Below, in pieces: positions 38,509 to 45,931 of a DNA stretch of 64,000 nt. The stretch is from assembly GCF_004310425.1 (NCBI RefSeq), contig NZ_SIUB01000002.1, forward strand, positions 434,001 through 498,000, in the 5' to 3' direction. Within the stretch, counting starts at the first letter, position 1. Each line of letters begins with the position of its first letter. Source of the stretch: Hansschlegelia quercus. Its GTDB lineage: Bacteria > Pseudomonadota > Alphaproteobacteria > Rhizobiales > Methylopilaceae. The notes beneath the pieces were generated by a model, which made no database searches, was not told the DNA's origin, and worked only from the letters and a program-made list of their open reading frames with translations. Made by a program: the position numbers and the translations under genes.

Positions 38509-40062
38509 ATGCGAATGGGTGTCTGGATGTCGTTTTGGCCCAAACTTGTTCTGGCGATGTTGGTCTCTGCTACGGCAACGTGGGGAACCGCCCGGGCTCA
38601 GAAGACCCCCGATGATCCTCTGCCGACCTACATGTCGACCGCACTCTTCCCAAGCACATTTGTCGAGGGATACATCGCGTCGGCCTTGCGTCCGCTTCGT
38701 GACGCGGACTTGCAGGGGGACGGCCTGGACAGTGCTGACGTCGAAATTGCTGGCAAACGGGCCTGGGCGCTGGCGCGTTCTAGGGTGGCGAGCGAATTCG
38801 TTCTGCTTGATCTCAACGGCGACGGTAGCGTCACCGCTGATGAGCGAGCGCGAGCCGCACTGGTACGGCGCCGCGGGTTCAGCCAATTGCAGGACCGGAT
38901 TTTCACAGGCTGGGATAGCGATCACGACGGCGTCGTAACCTTGAGTGAAGCCCTATCCTCAGCGCGGCCATATGAGCGAGACGCGCAGGTGGCGGATCTG
39001 ATGCGGTTCGATGCTGACGGCGACGGCAAGGTGCAGGCTTCGGAACTTGAGGCTGCTGCCCGGCGGGCGTTCGCAAAGTTCGACCTGAACAATGACGGGC
39101 TGATCGATCACGAGGAATCTCAGAAGGTGAGGCAGCAAGCCCGTAGGATCGTGGAAACGGTGGCCGAGGATAGGAGAGCAGCATGTGAACTGCCGCCCCC
39201 GGGCAAAGACGATCTGATAGTGGCGTTCGGCGTCTACGAGGGGAATGCGATCCCGACGGTTACCGTCGCCGGCCAGGATAAGGAAACAACAACGGCTAAA
39301 CTGGAGATCGAGCCGGGCGACCGGCCTCTTTATGTCGTTGTCTCTTCCTATGACGCTATGATCTGGCAGGTCGCGGGAGCGACCTCGAGGATGTCACGGC
39401 TTGTGCTGATCTCTTCGCAGTCCACCTCCGACGGCCGAAGCGCGGCTGGGGCGACCGGGCTGCCTGGCGACAAAGTGACGATTGCAGGCCCTGGAGAATG
39501 CAGAGGTTACTTCGATAGGAGCGACTCGCCGGTAGGCGTCATGGTTCGCAATGCTATGACGGCCGCTCTCGGGCGCGCACCAGACGTTATGGCCGGGGCG
39601 TATAGCGTCATCTCGGCCTCCGTGCCTTCGCTGGCATGGGCTAAGGCTAAAACGCCTCGTGACCAGAAGGACACTCCGGCGGGCTATGATCCCCAGACGT
39701 GGCTCGACGCATCGCGCTATACGCCGGGTGGCGTGGTCGAGATCGACCCTGCGGCCGTCGTATCAGCGTCGCCGGCCGCATCCTACGAAGTTCTGCCGGG
39801 GCAAATGGGCTTGGCGCGCTTGGTGTCGTCAGGCGAACTCGTCCGCGAAAACAACTGGTTCAAGGTCGTAAAGCCGATCCCGCGCTTCCCTGCGGGACTC
39901 GGCGGCGCGATGGCCGTGTCGTTCGTCATCGCGAAAGGCGTTCCAGCGCCAGCAGGCAGCCCTGGCCACTCGTGTGTGACTTATGAGGATCCTGCCGGGC
40001 CACCCCCGGTCGGCGCGCAGTGTCGTCCGCCAAGAGGAGGCATTGCGGTACAGGGCAAATGA
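38509..40062 (+). CDS. Exported EF-hand protein with unknown C-terminal domain
   Basis: 517-residue protein with a signal peptide (residues 1-30, ending ARA). Four canonical calcium-binding loops follow: D101-E112 (DLNGDGSVTADE), D136-E147, D168-E179 and D192-E203. A degenerate one lies near residue 65. The following 300 residues, from about 220, match no family I know; they are rich in small residues with a motif DDLIVAFGVYEG. Probably a periplasmic or secreted calcium-responsive protein. Confidence 0.75.
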   Translation: MRMGVWMSFWPKLVLAMLVSATATWGTARAQKTPDDPLPTYMSTALFPSTFVEGYIASALRPLRDADLQGDGLDSADVEIAGKRAWALARSRVASEFVLLDLNGDGSVTADERARAALVRRRGFSQLQDRIFTGWDSDHDGVVTLSEALSSARPYERDAQVADLMRFDADGDGKVQASELEAAARRAFAKFDLNNDGLIDHEESQKVRQQARRIVETVAEDRRAACELPPPGKDDLIVAFGVYEGNAIPTVTVAGQDKETTTAKLEIEPGDRPLYVVVSSYDAMIWQVAGATSRMSRLVLISSQSTSDGRSAAGATGLPGDKVTIAGPGECRGYFDRSDSPVGVMVRNAMTAALGRAPDVMAGAYSVISASVPSLAWAKAKTPRDQKDTPAGYDPQTWLDASRYTPGGVVEIDPAAVVSASPAASYEVLPGQMGLARLVSSGELVRENNWFKVVKPIPRFPAGLGGAMAVSFVIAKGVPAPAGSPGHSCVTYEDPAGPPPVGAQCRPPRGGIAVQGK

Positions 40063-40089
40063 TCATGACGAGCCGCCCGTCCTCGCTTC

Positions 40090-40187
40090 GACGCCGGCGA
40101 GACCATGACAGTCGGGGGCGAATACCCGGCTGCGCGTCGATCGGCGGGCTCAGACACTCTGCGCTAAAGGGCGTCCCGGAGCATTAG
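40090..40187 (+). pseudogene. Decayed 3' end of a DNA ligase gene
   Basis: About 98 bases align with the last part of the ligase at 36524-36622: the stretches GACGCCGGCGAGACC, TCGGCGGGCTCAG and GCGTCCCGGAGCATTAG correspond to ligase positions ending in its TAG. Several substitutions and a one-base deletion break the frame. It is a remnant of a related ligase, not of the resident copy moved intact. Confidence 0.75.
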
Positions 40188-40206
40188 AGAGCCCAAGGAT
40201 TCATGG

Positions 40207-40434
40207 ATGAACGAGAGGCCTCTTTGGTCGCGGATGGTACGAGAGCGAGGGACGATCCTCCTTATTGCGTTCTTTGCGGCGTTCTTCGTTTGGGTCCTGT
40301 TTCTGGCTCCGCCGAAGACAGGCAACAAAACGAACTGGCCTGAAGGGGAACAATGGGATTGTGCCGCCACGGGCTCGCCTCGTGGTCAGCTATGCCTCAA
40401 GAGAGCTGCGCCCGAGCAAACCCCCGCTCGGTAA
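40207..40434 (+). CDS. Small single-pass membrane protein
   Basis: 75 residues with one hydrophobic segment (about 17-35, TILLIAFFAAFFVWVLFL) and a short outer part with the pattern W-x-C ... L-C-L-K. A similar pattern (WKC ... TCIK) occurs in the 77-residue protein at 41206-41439 on the other strand, so the two may be diverged paralogues. No function can be given. Confidence 0.45.
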   Translation: MNERPLWSRMVRERGTILLIAFFAAFFVWVLFLAPPKTGNKTNWPEGEQWDCAATGSPRGQLCLKRAAPEQTPAR

Positions 40435-40494
40435 TGAGCGCACGAGCCCGAGTCGTTCTTCTCGACAGACACAGAACGCTTTCCCGCGACGGCT

Positions 40495-40575
40495 CCTTAA
40501 AGAAGCGTTCCGGCGGCTCGAGCGTCGAAGAGTCTTGCCTTTACCAATGCGACGATGCTCAGAGGCGGTATTTGA
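40495..40575 (-). pseudogene. Decayed SRAP 3' fragment, copy 1
   Basis: On the minus strand the translation RQDSSTLEPPE resembles RQDPSTLDPAE at the end of the better preserved fragment at 41465. At DNA level CCTTAAAGAAGCG (40495-40507) is identical to 41463-41475. The coding frame is lost on both sides. The flanks from 40435 to 40834 hold no other recognisable gene. Confidence 0.5.
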
Positions 40576-40834
40576 GTACGCTCATGCGTCCGTATCTGAC
40601 CACATCTCACGCTTGCGCTCGCCCTCTTCCTGCTTCCGGCGATAGCGCATCCCGAGGAAGAAACCGCAACTCGCCATGCTCAGGCGATCAGTATAACTCC
40701 TAGGTCGCGTCCCACTGATCTGGCGAAGATACCGGCGACGACACCCACCATGAGCGTCGCCCTTTCGACTGTGGTAAGCCCCCCCAATAGGCGAGTTTTT
40801 TCTTCATTCTGGGAGCTCCAGTGTTGAAGGATCT

Positions 40835-40898
40835 CGCTACGCGCCGCTGGCGACGATCCTCAAAGCATCGTCTGGCAGCGGCCGCTGCAACGCCTTGG
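40835..40898 (-). pseudogene. Decayed SRAP 3' fragment, copy 2
   Basis: Minus-strand translation [20 protein letters not shown] corresponds to [20 protein letters not shown] near the C-terminus of the SRAP protein at 37140-37883. The similarity stops at both ends; only about 20 codons survive. It abuts the stop codon of the membrane protein gene beginning at 40899. Confidence 0.65.
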
Positions 40899-41192
40899 CT
40901 AGCCGCGATTTCGCGCAACTCTCATCAACCTGAGGCCGCAGAGGATAGCGGGAACAAGACCTATCGCACCTCCTCTCAAGGCGATGATCGCCAAAGCAAT
41001 CATCGTCCAAAGAGACGCATCTAAGGCCCACCAGATGCCGGCGTTTTTAAAGGACCATCTTTCCCCAACGTTCAGATCGTATTGGCCCGCCCTCCACCTT
41101 CCGTTCAGCAAATAGATGGTCAGCGCTGTCATGGCCAAAATGGCAGCCGCGAACGTAATTGAAAGCAGATCGTCATAGGTCCGATCGGACAT
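40899..41192 (-). CDS. Hypothetical membrane protein
   Basis: 97 residues with two or three hydrophobic segments (about 8-28, 58-75 and 78-90). The ATG at MSDRTYDDLL is the only good start. It lies 13 bases downstream of the small membrane gene at 41206-41439 on the same strand, so the two may be co-transcribed. No family was recognised. Confidence 0.45.
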   Translation of the reverse strand: MSDRTYDDLLSITFAAAILAMTALTIYLLNGRWRAGQYDLNVGERWSFKNAGIWWALDASLWTMIALAIIALRGGAIGLVPAILCGLRLMRVARNRG

Positions 41193-41205
41193 GGTCTAGA
41201 CTTTG

Positions 41206-41439
41206 TTAGCCGTCTGCGCGTTCGGGTGGTGACTTGATGCAAGTGGGAAGCCCCTGGGAGCGTGCCCCCGCAGTACACTTCCAGTCGGGCGGGAAGCCGT
41301 AGTGTCTCCCATCTCCAGGATCAGAAGCGGCGCGTAACGCGACCCACGCGCACACTAGAGCAATGACCACTATGGGACCGATCCACGCCCGTGGATTGAG
41401 GTGGTACCGAAGCGAGCTTAAGAGCGATCTGGCATCCAT
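41206..41439 (-). CDS. Small single-pass membrane protein
   Basis: 77 residues with one transmembrane segment (about 19-38, WIGPIVVIALVCAWVALR) and a short tail with W-K-C and T-C-I-K. This is the same layout as the 75-residue protein at 40207-40434. It is followed 13 bases later by another membrane protein gene. Function unknown. Confidence 0.45.
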   Translation of the reverse strand: MDARSLLSSLRYHLNPRAWIGPIVVIALVCAWVALRAASDPGDGRHYGFPPDWKCTAGARSQGLPTCIKSPPERADG

Positions 41440-41464
41440 TCCGGAGACTCGCGCGAGCGTGCCT

Positions 41465-41625
41465 TAAAGAAGCGTTTCGGCCGGATCGAGGGTCGAGGGG
41501 TCCTGCCTGGCGCCGCGCGCGACGATGGTCAGCGCCTCATCCGGCAGCGACCGCTGCAGCGCCTTCGCCTCGCTCCAGTCCGCACGCATCCAGATGCCGG
41601 CGAACACAGCCATCACTCGGTTCTC
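41465..41625 (-). pseudogene. Decayed SRAP 3' fragment, copy 3, with internal deletion
   Basis: Bases 41551-41592 are identical over 42 positions to 37221-37262 inside the intact SRAP gene. Read on the minus strand the fragment ends ...VARGARQDPSTLDPAETLL before its own TAA (41465-41467). This end differs from the resident gene, so the fragment comes from a paralogue. Beyond 41590 the similarity jumps to SRAP positions 37413-37450 (CCGGCGAACAC...), showing a deletion of about 150 bases. Confidence 0.8.
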
Positions 41626-42199
41626 AGCCGGAAGTTTGGCGGCATGGAATGCAAACGTCCTGCGCTACAGCCTCCCAAACCTCCTGCTCCGGTTTCAAAT
41701 CGCCGGCGCCAAGGCTTAAGTAGCCATCAGCCCGGTAGGTCAGGACGCGCCCGTCGGGAAGATAGAGCGACCACTGCTCCTCCTCGTTGGCTTCGTAGGG
41801 CCAAGCCGAAAGGGTCGCGCCGAGGTCGAACGAGAAGGTGGCTTGCCGGGAAGGAGCGTCGAGGGCGAAGGCGGCCAGCTTCTGTCCATCGATCACTCGC
41901 GCAGAGGCTTCGATCTGCTCGTCGGGGCTCTCATCCTCTGCCAAGACCTCCCCGGTCGACGTGACGACACGCCAGTGGCAGCAAAAAACGAGGAGGTTCC
42001 ACTCCCCCACTGGTTTGACCAGCCGCCGCGCCGCCACCTGCCGCACCTTGGCGGACGAAGAGGTCGAGACGTATGGCTCGCGAACCGAGAGACGGGGCGT
42101 CCCGAACTGGAGCGATAAGATGCTGCCTTGGACGCGCTCGACACGCCAGCAGGGCACGCCGATCAGCGGCTCGAAGGCGGTGGTGCTCGCGTTTGCCAT
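41624..42199 (-). CDS. Hypothetical protein
   Basis: 191-residue soluble protein, rich in charged residues, with no recognised domain. The ATG at MANASTTAFEPLIGVPCW is preferred; the frame continues upstream with poor codon use. Its last codons run into the SRAP fragment, so the C-terminus (CIPCRQTSG) may have been changed by that rearrangement. Segment WSLYLPDGRVLTYRADGYLS suggests a beta-rich fold. Confidence 0.5.
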   Translation of the reverse strand: MANASTTAFEPLIGVPCWRVERVQGSILSLQFGTPRLSVREPYVSTSSSAKVRQVAARRLVKPVGEWNLLVFCCHWRVVTSTGEVLAEDESPDEQIEASARVIDGQKLAAFALDAPSRQATFSFDLGATLSAWPYEANEEEQWSLYLPDGRVLTYRADGYLSLGAGDLKPEQEVWEAVAQDVCIPCRQTSG

Positions 42200-42314
42200 G
42201 CAGTCGCATGATTGCGAACTCTGCTGAGGTCCGCAAACCATCCCGCTGTAATGTGCGCGTATGGCGTGATCAGAGCGATAGCGTCGGCCGATTAGAGGCT
42301 TGCGGCAGTATTCG

Positions 42315-42797
42315 CTACACCTCGTCGAGGATCGGTTCGCCGGGGTCCATGCCGCCACCCCAAGGAGCGACGTAGGGCCGGACGTCCGTGAAATGCGACT
42401 TCATCAAGCTCAGGACATTCTCGTCCGAAGTTATAACTTCGAAGAAGGAGCTATCGATCGCGCGTACTGTCACCCACACGGCGGCTGAGTTTAAGTCGGT
42501 ATGGCCGACGAACTGCCCCCAAATGACCTGCCGCGTTTCCTGGGCGAGTTCCGCAAGAGCTTCGCCGGTGATGAACTCACCGGACTTTGCGAGCATCTCC
42601 AGCTTCTCGGAACTTGCTCCCGTCGCGTCGAAATAGTCGTCGCGGTCGCCGGGAACTGGCGAGATCCGCCAATACGTACGTGGCTCTAGGGTGGTCAACA
42701 GACCGACGAAGTCCTTGATATCAGAGCCGAGCCAAACGGCTTCTTCGCCGTAGATCCTCAGGGTTTTCACGCCAGCCTCATCGATCGACAACCACAT
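42315..42797 (-). CDS. Hypothetical protein
   Basis: 160-residue acidic protein without signal peptide or membrane segment. It resembles small immunity-like or SMI1-type proteins only in composition; no motif supports a family call. It is divergent from the gene starting at 42892, with 94 bases between. Confidence 0.5.
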   Translation of the reverse strand: MWLSIDEAGVKTLRIYGEEAVWLGSDIKDFVGLLTTLEPRTYWRISPVPGDRDDYFDATGASSEKLEMLAKSGEFITGEALAELAQETRQVIWGQFVGHTDLNSAAVWVTVRAIDSSFFEVITSDENVLSLMKSHFTDVRPYVAPWGGGMDPGEPILDEV

Positions 42798-42891
42798 CCC
42801 GCGGCCGCACTTGTCCGGCGGCCGTGCCGACGACTACCGTACGCATCTTTATCGGCTTCATCTCGACGCCATTCCGGGAGAGCGTCACGCA

Positions 42892-43242
42892 ATGGGCTAC
42901 ACGGCAAAGCTGGCGATGTTCCCGCCTTGGAAGGCTCCCGTTCCTTACGAAACTCTTCCAATGACTTTCGCGACAGTCGCCGACGCATGGTCCGCCGCCG
43001 AAAAGGCGCTCTCGGCCATCACGGCGCGCGAACTCATCGAGATAGCGCCCCACCTGCAGCCGAGATCAGAGCGCAGCGGCGAGCTTTTGGTGACGGCCAT
43101 TGCCGTTCCTGAGGAAGCAGTTCACGGGTTCATCATCTACGACGAGGCAGGCGTGGAAGTCGCCAACTGGACCACTCTGGATGTCGCCGTGGAAGAGGCC
43201 TCAAGCAGAATGGAATCCCCCGGATCCGAAAGGAGAGGCTGA
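42892..43242 (+). CDS. Hypothetical protein
   Basis: 116-residue protein starting MGYTAKLAMFPPWKAPVPYE, with GGGAG about eleven bases upstream. An earlier ATG at 42811 would add 27 residues of weaker codon use. No domain was recognised. It is the first of three closely packed plus-strand genes, ending at 43242, 43579 and 43893. Confidence 0.45.
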   Translation: MGYTAKLAMFPPWKAPVPYETLPMTFATVADAWSAAEKALSAITARELIEIAPHLQPRSERSGELLVTAIAVPEEAVHGFIIYDEAGVEVANWTTLDVAVEEASSRMESPGSERRG

Positions 43243-43579
43243 GATCGAGCGCGGCCAAACCTCTGCGCTTCTCTACGTTTTCCGCAGCCCGGCCTTCCCG
43301 GGCAGCAACACGGTTGCCAGCGCTGCAGCCCTCGATCTCGTTGTCGCCGTCTTCGGTGGAGGCGGGATGAAGGGAGAACAAGGCTTGGCCGAGACGTTTG
43401 GAGGCGCCGCGTTCTTTCGGAACGAAGAGACTGGCGAAAGCTATCTCGGCGTCTGGGGCGCCCGGAAGGTGTCGCGCTTCAGGAGCAGGATGCGGGTAGC
43501 CGGAGGTGACCTCCGGATCATCCGTGAGCCGCCGCCCGCGCGGCTCGTCTGGCGACAATCCATTCCCGCTGGACGCTGA
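43181..43579 (+). CDS. Hypothetical protein, start uncertain
   Basis: The coding part is clear from about 43243 (EIERGQTSALLYVFRSP onward), with GGGGMKGEQGLAETFGGAAFF and a basic C-terminus. The stop overlaps the next ATG (TGATG), which supports it being real. No normal start lies between the previous stop and that point. The ATG at 43181 is used here, overlapping the preceding gene; a frameshift joining it to the preceding gene is another possibility. No family recognised. Confidence 0.4.
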   Translation: MSPWKRPQAEWNPPDPKGEAEIERGQTSALLYVFRSPAFPGSNTVASAAALDLVVAVFGGGGMKGEQGLAETFGGAAFFRNEETGESYLGVWGARKVSRFRSRMRVAGGDLRIIREPPPARLVWRQSIPAGR

Positions 43580-43893
43580 TGTACGCCGCGGCGCTCCTCA
43601 TCCTCATCGCGCAGTCTTCCGAAGGCGCCCGGCACGACGACGCCGCCGTGCTCCAGCAGCTCGGCTTCATCGCCGGACAGGCAGTGGCCTGCGACATCGA
43701 AGAGCCTGACATCGCGGCTCGCGTCGCCATTGCTCTAGCGGACAAGATGGGCCGCGACGACGAGGCGAGCCGTGAACTCGTCGTTGAGACCGCCTTACGT
43801 GCCGCGGCTATGCCGTGTGCAGCTCCGCCCGATCGGCTCGATGAGATCAGGACGGGTTGGTCGGTGATGCGGAGGCGCGCGGGCGTCAACTGA
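43579..43893 (+). CDS. Hypothetical protein
   Basis: 104 residues, start overlapping the previous stop. It has a weakly hydrophobic N-terminus (MYAAALLILIAQSSEGA) that could be a short signal peptide, then a helical part with two cysteines (ACDIEEPD, MPCAAPP). No family recognised; it is probably co-translated with the gene before it. Confidence 0.45.
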   Translation: MYAAALLILIAQSSEGARHDDAAVLQQLGFIAGQAVACDIEEPDIAARVAIALADKMGRDDEASRELVVETALRAAAMPCAAPPDRLDEIRTGWSVMRRRAGVN

Positions 43894-43936
43894 AGTAAAG
43901 CCAGTCAGGGCGCGCTCGGCGTCGTGTAGAGATCAG

Positions 43937-44371
43937 CTAGCTGACGGGCTTCGCCGCCTGCTTTCCGCGACGCTCAGGCTTTGGAGCCGGAATTGCCGCG
44001 ATCGGCTCGAGCGCCAGCACCACGGGGTTCGGGTAGTGGTCGAGCGCCGCGCCGGTGGATGCGTCGACGCCCATTCCGATGAGCCCGCCGACGAGAACGT
44101 TCCCGGCGAACGCCGCCCCGCCGTTGCCAGCGACCTTGGTCTTCACCGGGACGCTCGCCTCCTTGAAGCCCGGCTTCGTCGCCGTGACAATGAACTCGTC
44201 CTTGCGGCCGACGGTCAGGGTGCAAGGACTTGTACACTGATGGTTCATCGAGGTCCGGACCGTGGCTTCGGACGGCGTCGTGGTGACGGTGAGCTGTTCG
44301 GTCGATCCCCGAGTGATGGACGCGCAGCCGGACAGCGCCGCGCAGGCGGCGAGAGCAACAACGAGCTTCAT
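43937..44371 (-). CDS. PEGA-type lipoprotein
   Basis: 144-residue lipoprotein: signal peptide with lipobox LSGC (Cys16), then SITRGSTEQLTVTTTPSEA, a Cys pair in HQCTSPCTL, and a PEGA-like repeat VTATKPGFKEASVPV. A glycine-rich hydrophobic stretch (FAGNVLVGGLIGMGVDASTG) is typical of this common lipoprotein family. It is likely anchored in the outer membrane; the role is unknown. Confidence 0.75.
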   Translation of the reverse strand: MKLVVALAACAALSGCASITRGSTEQLTVTTTPSEATVRTSMNHQCTSPCTLTVGRKDEFIVTATKPGFKEASVPVKTKVAGNGGAAFAGNVLVGGLIGMGVDASTGAALDHYPNPVVLALEPIAAIPAPKPERRGKQAAKPVS

Positions 44372-44471
44372 GGACGTTCCCCCGACCGGGCCGACAAGGC
44401 GCGGACAGGTGCAATGAACCGGGTGTGCAACTGCGTCACAAGGCCCGCGGGGCTCTTACCCACAGCCGCAT

Positions 44472-45044
44472 TTATTTGAAGACGCGCTTGCGCCCCTTCG
44501 GCAGCCCTTCCCGCATCTTGTCCCACTCTGCGTTGCTCTCGGCGGCCGTCGCGGTCCTGACCGTCTCTTCCTCCGGGTATCGGGCAACAGCTTGCCCGAA
44601 CCGCCGCAGGAGGAGCCACCAGCCCTCCTCGAGCTTCATCTGCCGGACCGCCACGTCGTAGGCGCCACGGGCGATGTCGATGTCCATGGTCGCGGCGACG
44701 AGTCGGTCCAGACTGCCGCCCTTCTTGTAGAGCTCGACGCGGTGGGGCAGAGCCGACATGTCCTCGAGGGGATCATGAAATCGGACCCTGCCTTCATCCG
44801 TCTTCGGCGGAAGCACGAAGGCGACGGTGACCTTGAGCGACCTGCAGGTCGGGCAGCGGAGGCGCGTCGCCAGGTCCGCGAGGGGCATCGCGGCGCCTCG
44901 AGTCCAGACGAGGGTCTCCATGTCGGGCTCGTACTCGCGGTGGCATTCCCGAATCGACTTCAGCCCGGCGCGCCCTCCCGCCGCGCACCGCGCCTTGACG
45001 CGCCAGCCCGCGCGCCAGGCGTCGCCAAGCGTCTCGACCGTCAT
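44472..45044 (-). CDS. Hypothetical protein with a putative zinc-binding CxxC
   Basis: 190-residue soluble protein. A CPTCRS knuckle lies around residue 65, with other cysteines at positions near 20 and 34 that may complete a zinc site. The C-terminus is helical and basic (MREGLPKGRKRVFK). It overlaps the small upstream gene at 45041-45256 (ATGA), so the pair is translationally coupled. No family known to me. Confidence 0.55.
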   Translation of the reverse strand: MTVETLGDAWRAGWRVKARCAAGGRAGLKSIRECHREYEPDMETLVWTRGAAMPLADLATRLRCPTCRSLKVTVAFVLPPKTDEGRVRFHDPLEDMSALPHRVELYKKGGSLDRLVAATMDIDIARGAYDVAVRQMKLEEGWWLLLRRFGQAVARYPEEETVRTATAAESNAEWDKMREGLPKGRKRVFK

Positions 45045-45256
45045 GCGAGCTGGCGGGGCGGCTGTCGCCCACGGACGTAACCCAGCGACACGCGACCGAC
45101 GGCGAGCGCCCTCGCCCGCTCTGTCTCGGCCAGTTGCACGAGCAGCGCGTGGATTGCCTGGCGCTCGCCTCCGGCCGCCAGAATCACGTCGTCCACGGCC
45201 GCCTCGTCCCCGGCCACAGCCTCGTCTTCGAACAGTTCTTCCGCTGCGTCAGCCAT
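45041..45256 (-). CDS. Small hypothetical protein
   Basis: 71 residues, acidic at the N-terminus (MADAAEELFEDEAVAGDEAA) and helical later (IHALLVQLAETERARALAVG). It overlaps and precedes the 190-residue gene. The size and acidic-then-helical layout could fit a small partner protein, but no toxin-antitoxin motif was seen. Confidence 0.45.
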   Translation of the reverse strand: MADAAEELFEDEAVAGDEAAVDDVILAAGGERQAIHALLVQLAETERARALAVGRVSLGYVRGRQPPRQLA

Positions 45257-45465
45257 GTCTCACTCCCTCGTTGGAGAGCATCGATTCTACGGGAACGAAT
45301 GAAGAACAAGCCTGCAGGCGCTGGGTATGTCGTGGCCGAGATCGAAGAGGTTCTGCGGGGCTGAAGGACACGGGCGTGGGCGCGCCCTCGCCAAGCTGAG
45401 ACACTTCGTTGACGGTCTGTGGATCCCGCCGTTGCACGCTTGAGGCTGCTGGCTAAGTTCGAGCC

Positions 45466-45915
45466 ATGCATCGAGCACCCACGTCGCGGTCGACCGCGCT
45501 TGCCCTTCTCGTCGCCGTACTGGCGGGTATCGGTTCGTCGGCTTCGGCCTGCAGGTCCCCCTTTTGGGCCGCCGAGCGGATCGCGCAAGGGCAGTTCGAC
45601 GCTGTCGCCCTGGTTCGCGTCGTCGGGGCTGAGTATGTCGGTGACCGGAAGGTCCAGCGCGGTTGGCGCGGCACAGCCAGTGTTGAAAGACTGCTGAAGG
45701 GGACTTCAGTCGATCCAGCCGTCGCGATCCTCGGGGGCCGCGGTTCCGCAATGTGCGAGGGTGACGACGGCCCGCCTTCGCCGGGCGAGCGCCGGGTCGC
45801 CTACATAATGACCGGGGGTCGTGTCGTTAGTTATCCGCTGGACACCGCGATGAAGCTCGACCCCTGGCTGAGGAAGTTGCTGGAAGCCGACTTCCCCGGC
45901 GGCGCCAGCCGATAG
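45466..45915 (+). CDS. Hypothetical exported protein
   Basis: 149-residue protein with a signal peptide (residues 1-28, ending SASA). The mature part begins with a Cys (CRSPFWAAERIAQG) and contains a second one (SAMCEGDDG), a possible disulphide. It is followed 16 bases later by a DUF4153 gene on the same strand. No family recognised. Confidence 0.5.
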   Translation: MHRAPTSRSTALALLVAVLAGIGSSASACRSPFWAAERIAQGQFDAVALVRVVGAEYVGDRKVQRGWRGTASVERLLKGTSVDPAVAILGGRGSAMCEGDDGPPSPGERRVAYIMTGGRVVSYPLDTAMKLDPWLRKLLEADFPGGASR

Positions 45916-45931
45916 AACAACCGCCGACGCT

